Shown here in pieces: positions 10,110 through 20,942 of a stretch of 64,000 nt of DNA. Source of the DNA: Tritrichomonas musculus (Eukaryota; Parabasalia; Tritrichomonadida; Tritrichomonadidae); assembly GCA_039105265.1 (NCBI GenBank), contig JAPFFF010000037.1, positions 1,393,501 to 1,457,500 on the forward strand, read 5' to 3'. The notes beneath the pieces are model-generated. The model was not told the DNA's origin and made no database searches. It saw nothing but the letters and a program-made list of their open reading frames with translations. Within the stretch, counting starts at the first letter, position 1. The number at the start of each line of letters is the position of its first letter. A program made the translations under genes and the position numbers.

Positions 10110-11091
10110 AAAATAATAATTAGTAATTGCTTATTATTGTTTGATTTTTTTAGTAAACAATTCAAATTGGTTTATTTAGGTGAATCATTTTTTTTAATGA
10201 TGATGAAATCATAATTTTCAGCATCGGTTAAAAGTAGAAAATGGAAATAATTATAATTCTGATTCTTCAAATATTCCAATAATTTGAAGTTTCACACAGT
10301 TTTTAAATGAATCAACATATATTCTTGATACTTTTGATGGAATAAAAAATTATAAATAAGAATTGATTATTCAAAATAGTGTAAAAACAAATAGTGAAGC
10401 AATTTTACCTCGCTCAATTTTATATGAATCAAAAGAATACAAAGTTATTAATATTTTAATAATTGATGATTAATATTCATATTTTTTTAAAAGGGAAATT
10501 ACCATTTTTCCCCAACTTTTAAATCAGTCAACATTCGGCCTTTTTAATACAGTATCATATCTCTTTTCTAGCATTTTTAATCATTATTATGGGTACAAAT
10601 AAAGTTTTTTTTTGAATTTTTTTTTAATCAAATATCTTATCAAATGCAATAATTATCGTTTCAAAAATTCAACTGTTCAAATAAAGCAATAATTATCTAG
10701 TAGCATTATAAACCAATTTTAAACCTTTTTAAACCTGAAATTTACAATTTTTTTGCTATATTATGAATAATCCAATCTTGTTTCAGGAAGATGAAAGCAG
10801 GGTAATTTTAAAGATTTTTATCCAAAAATACAATATAAATAAATATTAATGAGAATTTTGCTCAATCACTATTTTTTCACAAATATATTATCTCCAACTT
10901 TTTTAATAATTGAATTAAAAAGATTTTTATTGTCTAAAATGATATATTCTATACTAATATACTTTTTAATGCATATTTTTATTGAAATTCAAGATAAGAT
11001 GATTTCACTAGTTTTCCTAATATTCTATCTCAATTGATTGATTATATAAATAATTTCATAAATTTAATCATAATGTGAATAAATAATTGCT
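10110..11091 (+). other. spacer between LC8-fusion and LRR-only genes (copy A)
   Basis: About 980 bp of very AT-rich DNA, essentially identical to 19961-20942. A short hydrophobic frame at 10849-11037 looks spurious. I see no RNA gene or repeat other than being part of the duplication. Confidence 0.5.
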
Positions 11092-12198
11092 ATGCTACCT
11101 TTTTTTCCTGGGAAGAATGGTTGCATATTCAAGATACACTTATGTAGATTTTTTCATAACCTACATATAAGAAAATTTAACATTTTGAAAAAAGTGTTTA
11201 TATTATGTAAATCCTTTATATTTTTAGGTTTTGAATCAACAGTGAAAAGAATTAACGACAATGCGTTTTTAGGATGTCCTAAATTAAGAATTGTTGAAAT
11301 ATCAGAAGGAGTTAAAGAAATTGGTTCGAATGCATTCAGCAGTTGTTTATCATTGACACGAGTTTCTCTTCCTAATTCAATCAGTATTCTCAAAGTTGGA
11401 ACATTTTCATTTTATAAATCATTGACCGAAATTTCAATTCCACCATCAGTGACATCTATTGAAAACTATGCATTCAAAGGATGCAATTCATTATCATCAA
11501 TTTCACTTCCATCATCCATAAAGACGATAGGTCAAAATGTTTTTTATAATTGCATGACATTACATATAAAAGGCGACATTAATATTATTCCAGATCATAC
11601 ATTTTATTCGTGTGAATCATTGACCGAGATCATCCTTCCTCCATCAGTAACAACTATTGGAAATTCGGCTTTTGGAAACTGTCGTTCATTAATAAAAATA
11701 ACAATTCCTTCTTCAGTTTCAAAAATTGAAAAGTGTGCATTCAGTTATTGTTATGAATTGAGAGAAATAACAATTCCTTCTTCAGTTTTAGAAATCGGTG
11801 ATTTAGCATTCAGTGGTTGTTCATTATTAACAGAAATAACAATTCCACCTTCAATAACCAGAATTAACGATAGAGTTTTCTTCCAATGTTCATCACTAAA
11901 ACGAATAATTATTCCATCGTCTGTGCAGTCAATCGGATCTAATGCATTTGGAGAATGCAAATCTCTGGAAGAAATAACAATTCCTTCATCTGTAATAAAA
12001 ATGGATTCCTGTGCTTTTGCTGAATGTTCATCATTGTCACAAGTGTCAATTCTTTCTTCTGAAATTTATTTTGGGGATAGAGTTTTTGATAGCTTCTATA
12101 AGTTGAAAGAAATATCAGTTCCCTATTCAGCGAAAATAGATACATCCTCTTCATTTCCATCAGATATACGAATAATACGAAAATGTAAAATTTTATAA
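11092..12198 (+). CDS. LRR-only BspA-like protein (copy A)
   Basis: 368 residues. Residues ~48-368 match the LRR_5 region of the full-length BspA gene, starting abruptly at ESTVKRINDNAF (DNA ~11230). Residues 1-47 come from unrelated upstream DNA and contain a short hydrophobic stretch (FILCKSFIFLGF) that is not a clear signal peptide. The BTB-like domain and coiled coil are absent. It is probably a 5'-truncated gene copy that gained a new upstream ATG; expression is uncertain. Copy B is at 20943-22037 with only a handful of substitutions. It ends RKCKIL because the usual stop after RK is changed to a sense codon. Confidence 0.55.
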   Translation: MLPFFPGKNGCIFKIHLCRFFHNLHIRKFNILKKVFILCKSFIFLGFESTVKRINDNAFLGCPKLRIVEISEGVKEIGSNAFSSCLSLTRVSLPNSISILKVGTFSFYKSLTEISIPPSVTSIENYAFKGCNSLSSISLPSSIKTIGQNVFYNCMTLHIKGDINIIPDHTFYSCESLTEIILPPSVTTIGNSAFGNCRSLIKITIPSSVSKIEKCAFSYCYELREITIPSSVLEIGDLAFSGCSLLTEITIPPSITRINDRVFFQCSSLKRIIIPSSVQSIGSNAFGECKSLEEITIPSSVIKMDSCAFAECSSLSQVSILSSEIYFGDRVFDSFYKLKEISVPYSAKIDTSSSFPSDIRIIRKCKIL

Positions 12199-12408
12199 TA
12201 AAATTCTAATTTTTCAAGATATAATAGTGATAATTATTTTTTTGAGTTTGTAAATGAATGCTGAATCATAGAAAAGATACCAATAATATAAAACTGAAAA
12301 TTTTTATTAAATACAAAAATTGTAGTTTACTTTCAGCCTCAATTAACTTTTAAATATATGCTATAACTCTCAAAATTGAAAGGATAAAATAATTTAAGAT
12401 AACTTTTG

Positions 12409-12509
12409 TAAAGTGCGTCCACAATTAAGAAAGTATTTTTTGAATAAGCTCATAGAAATATTGAATGAGTTTTCACAATTTTAACTTTCCTAATAGTGGA
12501 CACACTTTA
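12409..12509. mobile_element. 101-bp MITE with ~25-bp terminal inverted repeats (copy A)
   Basis: The left end TAAAGTGCGTCCACAATTAA and the right end inverted, TAAAGTGTGTCCACTATTAG, continue into GAAAG on both sides. The ends are TA...TA, as for Tc1/mariner-derived MITEs. It sits just 3' of where the kinase relic's homology stops. Copy B is at 22260-22360. Confidence 0.55.
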
Positions 12510-12549
12510 GTTCTTTCTTAAGAATATATTATAACTTTTTCTTAAAAAG

Positions 12550-12920
12550 TCATATATTTGTCTGACAATCTCTATCTTCCTGACTTCATAAACAGTTCCA
12601 CTTGCACCATTTCCAAGTTCTTTAATTCTTTCAAGATTTTTGATCGTTTATAAATCTAAAATTTGAATCATGTTAGATTTTTGGGTTATTCTTTCATTGC
12701 TTGGCGATTTTGCTTGACTTTCATTTCTCTCTTTCAATAAGTTCTCAAGTTCTTGAATTCTTTTCTTAAACTGTTTTCTTCAATTGATCTAATTCTGAAT
12801 CATTGGAATTAAGAGAACTTGATCTTAATCTTTTGATGGTTACTTCTTGTTCTACAGATAATTGATATAAACGGTCGACTTCTTTATTCTGTACTTGGAT
12901 CTGAACGGCAGATCTGATAA
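12550..12920 (-). pseudogene. kinase gene 5' relic (copy A)
   Basis: Corresponds to the coiled coil, the AKSPSN linker and the glycine loop (KELGNGASGTVYEV) of the kinase pseudogene at 3615-4790. It stops at DIVRQIY, before the invariant lysine, so no kinase activity is possible. A TAA at about 12648 interrupts DL/TIKNLERIK, as in the first copy, and the coiled-coil frame is shifted. Divergent from the BTB-coil-LRR pseudogene with ~80 bp between. Confidence 0.6.
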
Positions 12921-12999
12921 TTTTTTTTTGAGAGAGTAAATGGTCATAAATTCGTTATATTTTTATGAAAAAGTTTATATGTTTTTAAATAAAATAAAA

Positions 13000-15475
13000 A
13001 TGGAAGATTCGAGTTTATCTGTCCAGTTGAAGAAAAATAAAACAAGAGATCATAAATTTTTTGTTTATAAAGATAAGAAATATCCTTTCAATTTCAATCT
13101 TTTCAAAGAAAATTCAAATTACTTTTACAAAAATCGAAAACATCTAAAGAAAGTTAAAGAAATCAAACTTTTGAATGAATATGAAGATGATAATATAGAA
13201 CTGAGTGAAGAAATCATCAAAACATTCATCTCAAGTTGTCAAAACGATATTTTTGAAATTAATAAATCGAATGCGATTGAACTTCAATTTTTATCAATGA
13301 AATACGAAGTTGACGAACTGAAATCGATTACGAACGAATACATTGAAAATAATCATGAATCTCTTCTAATGAAATCATTTTTATTTAAAACACGTCATTT
13401 GATAAATAATAAAGAAAACGAAAATATAAATTATGATACGAGCAACGAAGAAGAAATCATTTCGAAACATTTATATGAATACATCAACGACAAAGAACTC
13501 GGTCTCCTCCCGATTGAAACATTTGATCGAATTTTGAAGAAACATTTGAAGAATAATAACAACGAAATGAAAGACAAGAAAGATAAAGAAGACGAAATGA
13601 TGAAAATATTGTTTTCATATCTTGACAAATATGGCGGAGAAGCATCGATTTTATTCTCGAATGTTGATTTTTCTCAACAACGGCTTGAAGTGATGACACG
13701 TTTACTTGATAAATATTCAAATATTTTTGACTTCAGCATGATTAATTCGACCCTTCTGAAGACGACCAGAGAAATGATGAGTGAAATGAGTAAAATGCGA
13801 TCAGAATATTCTAAGAATATTAATGAGATGAAAGAACTCTTCAAAACACAACGATCGGAAATTGAAGAGGTTAAGCAAGAATATTTAAAAATGAAAGAAG
13901 AAGAAACGAAACGAACTGAAGAACGACGAATAATATTTGAACAAGAAGTTGAACGAATGAAAGACGAAATGAAACGACAGCGAAGTGAATTTGAATCAGA
14001 ACTTCAACGAATGAAAAAGAAACAAGAAGAAATTCTTGATTCAAAGAAGATTGCAAAATATCAAGAAATACTTTGAGACACGATCACTAACGACGAATAT
14101 CAAAACATGAAAGAAGAATCGAAACAATATATTTTTGACGAGATCATTCAAAATCAAAATCAAGTACAAGAACAAGAACAAAAAACAAATCAAAACAAAT
14201 CAATACAAAAGTCGCCGGATTGTTTGTTAAATCGAATTTCATGCATGATGAATTTTGTTAAAGAAACAAAAATATTTGATAATAATGAAGAACAAGAAAT
14301 CAAATTCATCAAAGAAAACATCAACGAACCAAACATTTCATTTGACATGATTGAACGATTATATGAACATAATCATATTGAAAGAAACATTTTTGAAATG
14401 ATGAATAATTTCTCAGAAATCATAATTGAAATCAAATATCCATCGAAATCATATCAAGGACTGATTGAAATATTTTCAAAAATGAACGAAAAACATTTTA
14501 AAGAATTTTCTCGAATCAAACTTTTTATTTGTTTTTCAAATGTTGAATACATTGAATATGACCATCAACGAAATCAACTGATAAATGAAATCAAGATTGA
14601 ATCAACAGTTAAAAGAATTCACGACAATGCGTTTTTAGGATGTCCTAAATTAAGAATTGTTGAAATCAGAGAAGGAGTTAAAGAAATTGGTTCGAATGCG
14701 TTCAGCAGTTGTTTATCATTGACACGAGTTTCTCTTCCTAATTCAATCAGTATTCTCAAAGTTGGAACATTTTCATTTTGTAAATCATTGACCGAAATTT
14801 CAATTCCACCATCAGTTACATCTATTGAAAACTATGCATTCAAAGGATGCAATTCATTATCATCAATTTCACTTCCATCATCCATAAAGACGATAGGTCA
14901 AAATGTTTTTTATGATTGTATGACATTACATATAAAAGGCGACATTAATATTATTCCAAATAATACATTTAATTCGTGTGAATCATTGACAGAAATCATC
15001 CTTCCTCCATCAGTAACAACTATTGGAAAATCCGCTTTTGGAAACTGTCGTTCATTAATAAAAATAACAATTCCTTCTTCAGTTTCAAAAATTGAAAGCA
15101 ATGCATTCAATTATTGCTATGAATTGACAGAAATAAAACTTCCTTCTTAAGTTTTGGAAATTGGTAATTCAGCATTCAGTGGTTGTTCATCATTAAAAGA
15201 GATATCAATTCCGCCTTCAATATCCAAGATTAACAGTCAAGTTTTCAATCAATGTTCATCGTTAAAACGAATATTTATTCCATCGTCAGTGCAGTCAATC
15301 GGATCTGATGCATTTAACGGATGCAAATCACTGGAAGAAATAACAATTTCTTCATCTATAATTAAAATGGATTCCTATGCTTTTTATGAATGTTCATCAT
15401 TGTCACAAGTATAAATTCTTTCTTCTGAAATTTATTTTGAAGATGATGTTTTTTATTGCTGCTCAAAATTGTAAT
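13000..15475 (+). pseudogene. BTB-like/coiled-coil/BspA LRR gene with three premature stops
   Basis: The homologous start is the ATG at 13000 (MEDSSLSVQL); an upstream in-frame ATG at 12940 is not conserved. Compared with 22832-25396 it has CGA to TGA at 14074-14076 in the coiled coil, TCA to TAA at about 15148 and TCA to TAA at about 15412 within the LRRs. The LRR region then ends at ~15475, where an antisense ankyrin fragment is joined, so the last ~40 codons are lost. Order: BTB-like residues 1-190, coiled coil ~215-400, LRR_5 from ~525. The few differences from the intact copy point to recent inactivation. Confidence 0.85.
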
Positions 15476-15662
15476 TATCAATCAAATATTCGGCTAAATC
15501 ATTATGATGAAAAGAAATTGCAGCAGAAAGAACACTTTTCATATCTTGGCAGTTAGATGATTCATTTATAGCTTTTTCAGCAATATGAATGATTTCGATG
15601 TTTCCTCCACAAACATCGAAATAAAGAAAAGCATAAGAAAAAGAAACATTATTTATCATCAA
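15453..15662 (-). pseudogene. DUF3447/ankyrin protein fragment
   Basis: The minus strand reads FDVCGGNIEIIHIAEKAI and ISFHHNDLAEYLIDNYNF, matching the style of the DUF3447 region in the protein at 50257-53838 (AVAGGNTEIIHICEQ, then NDILNWLVEN). Only ~60 codons remain, with no start. It is spliced directly onto the broken end of the LRR pseudogene, marking a rearrangement breakpoint. Confidence 0.55.
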
Positions 15663-16049
15663 ATACTTAAATATTTTGCGTATTCAATCAAATAAATGCT
15701 TTTTCAAAGAAAAATTAGTTATCTTCAAAGCACATTATGAGGATTTTCTGATACTCTATGTCAATGTTGTTCTTTGGAACTCATCAGTGTTATCTTTTTG
15801 AATAATAACCGAAAGTTGATTTATATTGCCGATTTGTAACTTTGGGTCATCTAATATTGAAACATTTTCATATTTTTCACTTGATTATTATGTAATTAAG
15901 TCTTTGTATTCTTCGAATTCTCATCAAGACCATCTGTAAATGTAAAAAGAGCTCGATTTTTAACAGTATCATTTATCATACCAATGGTAAATTTGTATGA
16001 TAACTTTTGATATTATCTTTAAATATAAGTATTTTATCTTTTCAAATTT

Positions 16050-16127
16050 GAGAGCTCTAGCTTAGAGGTTAAATTAATTTGAGGCCAAAGTATTGAGTTC
16101 GAAACTAAACCGCTTTGCTTTTTTTTT
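16050..16127 (+). ncRNA. Pol III-like unit (copy B)
   Basis: A-box-like TAGCTTAGAGG at 16058-16068, B-box-like GAGTTCGAAAC at 16095-16105 and a nine-T run at 16119-16127. Identical to the minus-strand unit at 7344-7420. It does not fold as a proper tRNA cloverleaf. Confidence 0.3.
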
Positions 16128-16242
16128 ATTTTTATATATATTATGTTATTACGTTTCATTTCGGCAATTTTTACATTTAAATACGACTTTTCCAATTACG
16201 TCCGAAGGGTAATACAAGCTATTTTGTCACTTTTTATTACAT

Positions 16243-16625
16243 TACCGTTTTCCCACATAATTTCGCACAAGGGTAATTTTAAAAGAATAAAAGGGTAATT
16301 TTTTTTAAGCCTAGTTTATAGTTAGCATAAATGTATAATAGTATTTGGATTTTAAATTCAATATAAAGAGATTGTGCATTGAAATTTAATGAATGAAGAC
16401 ATAATTAAATATTTCGAAAATCGAGGTTAACGAATTTCGATGAAAATTTGTACAATCATTCTTTAATAACGATATATAAACATATTTCGTTTATATTTCA
16501 CGATCTCAAGAACTTCCCCAAATAAATCATTTTCTTGTAATATTATTAAAATAAACGTACTTTTTTCTATATAAATTACCCTTTTATAAAATTACCCTTG
16601 TGCGAAATTATGTGGGAGAAGGGTA
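16243..16625. mobile_element. 383-bp MITE (copy B)
   Basis: Same element as 6827-7209 in the opposite orientation and of exactly the same length; one end carries TACCGTTTTCCC instead of TACCCTTTTCCC. It was carried along by the duplicated, inverted centre, so it is not an independent insertion. Confidence 0.6.
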
Positions 16626-16635
16626 TAAAATAAAA

Positions 16636-16866
16636 ATGAGTGAATTCTTGAAAGAAAACTCAGATATCATAATATATTTGCACTCTCGAGAACTTATCGA
16701 ATCTTCTTTAATGGAATTCTTGAAAAATTCAATTAAAAATCAAAGAAAGAATTACCTATTGCTGGAAGATCACATCCAGGGGGAGCTTGTTTTAATTATC
16801 AATAGAACATTGACATTGATAACGATATTGACATTCAAAAAGTTGCAAATGAATGTATTGAATTAA
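16636..16866 (+). pseudogene. small unidentified coding relic (copy B)
   Basis: Same 76-codon frame as 6586-6816 (MSEFLKENSDIIIYLHSREL and onward), inverted with the block. See that entry for the frame-shifted tail. Confidence 0.25.
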
Positions 16867-17355
16867 TCCATAGTAGTTTTAATTATTAAAATTCCAATAT
16901 TTAAAAATTAGTTCAATTTTTATCAAAAAAATCTCCAACTAAAGTTCCAAAATTAAGAGAAACAATAAGTTGTGTAAAGATACAAGCAAGATAAAAATAT
17001 TTCATATTATTTCAATGATCTTATTCAAAAAATGAAAAAACGATCATTTCTCATTAAAAAAAAAATGAAAGAAAGATGGTGTAATGGCATAAGTAGATTG
17101 AAAAAAATCCAAATTTCACCATCAAATGATCACTTTTTAATAAATTTTTGATAAATTGTAAAAATCACTCTGAAATTATACAATTTATCAAAAATATTCA
17201 TAAATCAATCTGTAAATTACTAATAAAAATATACTAAATTATATATATACGAATCATTATTTGATAATATGTAAATATTTTTTCTTATTTTATTGATGTA
17301 GGAAATTGAAGATTTCGATTAAATTAAAACTTATCTAAAAATATACGAATTTGCA

Positions 17356-17797
17356 TTTTATATGACAAGGTTCAACGTAAAATTCAATTTTCTACAATGT
17401 TTGCGTGCTTACAAACTTTTTTCTCATGGAGTTTGTTGCGTCTAAATTAGATATCGTGCGTGAAAAAAGAATTTTTTTATAAAAATTGCGCCATTATAAT
17501 CTCCATGGAAATATAATTAATATATATTTTATTTGGGCTTCTGACTTTTTCGGTGTTTTACACTTTTTTTTTTTCCTTTTTTCCACTTTTTTTTTTTTTT
17601 TTTCCTTTTTTACACTTTTTTTTTTTTTCCATTTTTCCCACTTTTTATTGTGCCACTGATTATTTCTCACAATTTTTTTTTTTGGAAATTTTTTTTAATT
17701 CAATTTTGAAATTTTTTTTCTTTTTTTCCACTTTTATTTTGTCATCTATTTTATCTCACATTTTTTTTTTAATTGCAATAAAATTTAAGATAGAACT
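17356..17797 (+). promoter_or_regulatory. poly-T-rich leader of the LC8-fusion gene (copy B)
   Basis: About 440 bp shared with 7766-8213 and with the inverted arm at 5680-6118. It contains long T-runs broken by CCAC, which read as meaningless Phe-rich frames. The conserved last bases, TAAGATAGAACT before ATG, are the same in all copies. Any promoter role is inference from position and conservation. Confidence 0.3.
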
Positions 17798-19960
17798 ATG
17801 AGTAACTCAGAGATTGAAGCTATTCATCAATCTGATAATAATGCAATTTATCATGATGAAGATGATTTAATTACATTTCAATTCAAATCACATGAAATTA
17901 GTTTTTATTTTACTCATTTATCCAGATTCTCGAAGTTTATTCGTGTTAACTATCGATTGCCAGATGTAAAAAATCGTTTTTATCACGTTTTATGCGACTT
18001 TAAAGAAAAGCAAAATGTAACCACAGATAATATTATTTTATTCTTTAAACTTCTTCAAGATGATTTTAGGATCAGCCAAAATTTAACATTTGATGAATAT
18101 AAAGATCTTCTTAAATTGACAGAATTTCTACAAATCAAAATTTTGTTTAATAATCTTGATCAATATTTTAAAAGTCAAAATAATGATATTGATTTTCAAA
18201 TACAATTCATTTTACATGAGTCAAAAAGTAACGATGATATAACAAATACATCATTCCAATTAAATAATACTCTTTTATCAACCAATATTGTCAAATGTCT
18301 TCAAAACAAAAATTTTGCCGACATTCCAATTTCAATAATTCACAGAATCATTTTAAAAAGTGACAAAAAACTAATACCAAGTAATTTATTGTATGATTTC
18401 ATTAAAAAGAAGATGAAACCATTTTTCCTTTTGCTCAGATTCCTTGATATTGAAAATCTTTCTGATGATAGATTTGAAGATCTGTGTGAAACTGTTTCTG
18501 ATACAAACGGTTCTGGTAAACTTTATATGGAAAATCTTCAATGCAATATAAAATACATAATGAAACTGAAAAATGATAATAAAGATTTAAAAAAAGTGAA
18601 AAAATCACTCAATAATACTAAAAAAAAATTGATTAGTGTTATATCACAGCAGGAAGATAAAATTAAAATTTTAGAACACGAAAATTCAGAAAAACAAAAT
18701 AAGATTGAAGAAATTGAAAAGAAACTTATCAATGAAAAAGAAAAACATAAAAAATATGTTGATGAATTGATTAGTGTTATATCACAGCAGGAAGATAAAA
18801 TTAAAATTTTAGAACACGAAAATTCAGAAAAACAAAATAAGATTGAAGAAATTGAAAAGAAACTTATCAATGAAAAAGAAAAACATAAAAAATATGTTGA
18901 TGAATTGATTAGTGTTATATCACAGCAGGAAGATAAAATTAAAATTTTAGAACACGAAAATTCAGAAAAACAAAATAAGATTGAAGAAATTGAAAAGAAA
19001 CTTATCAATGAAAAAGAAAAACATAAAAAATATGTTGATGAAGAATCAATACCTTTATGTGATAGAGGTGATTACAGCAAAGTAAATATTAGAAAAAATG
19101 GAATGAATGATGATCAAAAGGACTATGTGATAGATATTACTAAAAAAAGTCTCAACATGCATAAGGGTCATTTTGGATGTGCCAAATATATTAAAGATCA
19201 ACTCGAAAACAAATATGATGGGAAATGGTGTGTTATTCTTCGTACAAAAAATTATGGTGCTTCTTGCGCTACTTATTATGATAAATGCTACATTTGTTTC
19301 ACAATTGGTGAATTTTGTGTCGTAATTTTCAAATCTAGTTTAGGTGATAAATCAATACGCTTATATGATAAAGGAGATTACAGCAAAGTAAATATTATAT
19401 CAAATGGAATGAATGATGATCAAAAGGACTATGTGATAGATATTACTAAAAAAAGTCTCAACATGCATAAGGATCATTTTGAATGTGCCAAATATATTAA
19501 AGATCAACTCGAAAACAAATATGATGATTATTGGTGTGTTATTCTTCGTACAAAAAATTATGGCGATTCTGACTTTACTTATTATGATAAATGTTACATT
19601 TATTTCACAATTGGTGAATTTGGTGTCATGATTTTCAAATCTAGTTTAGGTGATAAATCAATACGCTTATATGATAAAGGAGATTACAGCAAAGTAAATA
19701 TTATATCAAATGAAATGAATGATGATCAAAAGGACTATGTGATAGATATTACTAAAAAAAGTCTCAACATGCATAAGGATCATTTTGAATGTGCCAAATA
19801 TATTAAAGATCAACTCGAAAACAAATATGATGATTATTGGTGTGTTATTCTTCGTACAAAAAATTATGGTGCTTCTTACTTTAATTATTATGATAAATGT
19901 TACATTTATTTCAAAATTGGTGAATTTGGTGTCATGATTTTCAAATCTAGTTTAAAATAA
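17798..19960 (+). CDS. BTB-like/coiled-coil protein with three tandem LC8 domains (copy B, expanded coil)
   Basis: 720 residues, the near-identical duplicate of 8214-10109. Two differences dominate. The coiled-coil unit (46 residues, 138 bp) is present three times in perfect tandem (18629, 18767, 18905) instead of once, and three codons near residue 155 are absent (QLNNTLLSTN versus QLNYTIENLLSTN). The three LC8 domains occupy about residues 424-525, 526-627 and 628-720, joined by GDKSIRLYDKGDYSKVNI linkers. The frame is intact, so both copies could be expressed. The longer coil would lengthen the rod between the BTB-like head and the LC8 tail. The classical LC8 WHC is WCV here, so partner binding may differ from canonical LC8. 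Confidence 0.85.
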   Translation: MSNSEIEAIHQSDNNAIYHDEDDLITFQFKSHEISFYFTHLSRFSKFIRVNYRLPDVKNRFYHVLCDFKEKQNVTTDNIILFFKLLQDDFRISQNLTFDEYKDLLKLTEFLQIKILFNNLDQYFKSQNNDIDFQIQFILHESKSNDDITNTSFQLNNTLLSTNIVKCLQNKNFADIPISIIHRIILKSDKKLIPSNLLYDFIKKKMKPFFLLLRFLDIENLSDDRFEDLCETVSDTNGSGKLYMENLQCNIKYIMKLKNDNKDLKKVKKSLNNTKKKLISVISQQEDKIKILEHENSEKQNKIEEIEKKLINEKEKHKKYVDELISVISQQEDKIKILEHENSEKQNKIEEIEKKLINEKEKHKKYVDELISVISQQEDKIKILEHENSEKQNKIEEIEKKLINEKEKHKKYVDEESIPLCDRGDYSKVNIRKNGMNDDQKDYVIDITKKSLNMHKGHFGCAKYIKDQLENKYDGKWCVILRTKNYGASCATYYDKCYICFTIGEFCVVIFKSSLGDKSIRLYDKGDYSKVNIISNGMNDDQKDYVIDITKKSLNMHKDHFECAKYIKDQLENKYDDYWCVILRTKNYGDSDFTYYDKCYIYFTIGEFGVMIFKSSLGDKSIRLYDKGDYSKVNIISNEMNDDQKDYVIDITKKSLNMHKDHFECAKYIKDQLENKYDDYWCVILRTKNYGASYFNYYDKCYIYFKIGEFGVMIFKSSLK
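18629..19042 (+). repeat. three identical 138-bp coiled-coil units
   Basis: Three head-to-tail 138-bp units, without any difference that I can see, encoding a 46-residue heptad segment. The duplicate gene has one unit (from ~9053). Confidence 0.9.
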
Positions 19961-20942
19961 AAAATAATAATTAGTAATTGCTTATTATTGTTTGATTTTT
20001 TTAGTAAACAATTCAAATTGGTTTATTTAGGTGAATCATTTTTTTTAATGATGATGAAATCATAATTTTCAGCATCGGTTAAAAGTAGAAAATGGAAATA
20101 ATTATAATTCTGATTCTTCAAATATTCCAATAATTTGAAGTTTCACACAGTTTTTAAATGAATCAACATATATTCTTGATACTTTTGATGGAATAAAAAA
20201 TTATAAATAAGAATTGATTATTCAAAATAGTGTAAAAACAAATAGTGAAGCAATTTTACCTCGCTCAATTTTATATGAATCAAAAGAATACAAAGTTATT
20301 AATATTTTAATAATTGATGATTAATATTCATATTTTTTTAAAAGGGAAATTACCATTTTTCCCCAACTTTTAAATCAGTCAACATTCGGCCTTTTTAATA
20401 CAGTATCATATCTCTTTTCTAGCATTTTTAATCATTATTATGGGTACAAATAAAGTTTTTTTTTGAATTTTTTTTTAATCAAATATCTTATCAAATGCAA
20501 TAATTATCGTTTCAAAAATTCAACTGTTCAAATAAAGCAATAATTATCTAGTAGCATTATAAACCAATTTTAAACCTTTTTAAACCTGAAATTTACAATT
20601 TTTTTGCTATATTATGAATAATCCAATCTTGTTTCAGGAAGATGAAAGCAGGGTAATTTTAAAGATTTTTATCCAAAAATACAATATAAATAAATATTAA
20701 TGAGAATTTTGCTCAATCACTATTTTTTCACAAATATATTATCTCCAACTTTTTTAATAATTGAATTAAAAAGATTTTTATTGTCTAAAATGATATATTC
20801 TATACTAATATACTTTTTAATGCATATTTTTATTGAAATTCAAGATAAGATGATTTCACTAGTTTTCCTAATATTCTATCTCAATTGATTGATTATATAA
20901 ATAATTTCATAAATTTAATCATAATGTGAATAAATAATTGCT
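19961..20942 (+). other. spacer between LC8-fusion and LRR-only genes (copy B)
   Basis: Essentially identical to 10110-11091. No gene, RNA or repeat recognised. Confidence 0.5.

Larger units (their letters stand above)
15705..17355. repeat. inverted second copy of the 1.65 kb central block
   Basis: Reverse complement of about 6119-7765 with very few differences. The right end joins the same 0.45 kb leader that precedes the LC8-fusion gene, but from the other side of the centre. There is no left arm here; the left edge adjoins the ankyrin fragment. It contains the second MITE, the second Pol III-like unit and the second small coding relic. Confidence 0.8.

Noticed and set aside
10849-11037. 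62-codon hydrophobic frame (also 20700-20888)
   Set aside because: Conserved only because the whole duplication is near-identical; composition equals the surrounding spacer.
11180-11235. Spliceosomal 3' splice site in front of the LRR-only gene (TTTTTAGGTTTTG)
   Set aside because: No trichomonad-type branch/3' motif or upstream exon seen; a truncated gene copy explains the junction better.
18538-19008. 156-codon minus-strand frame with three repeats
   Set aside because: Antisense shadow of the tandem coiled-coil units of the LC8-fusion gene.
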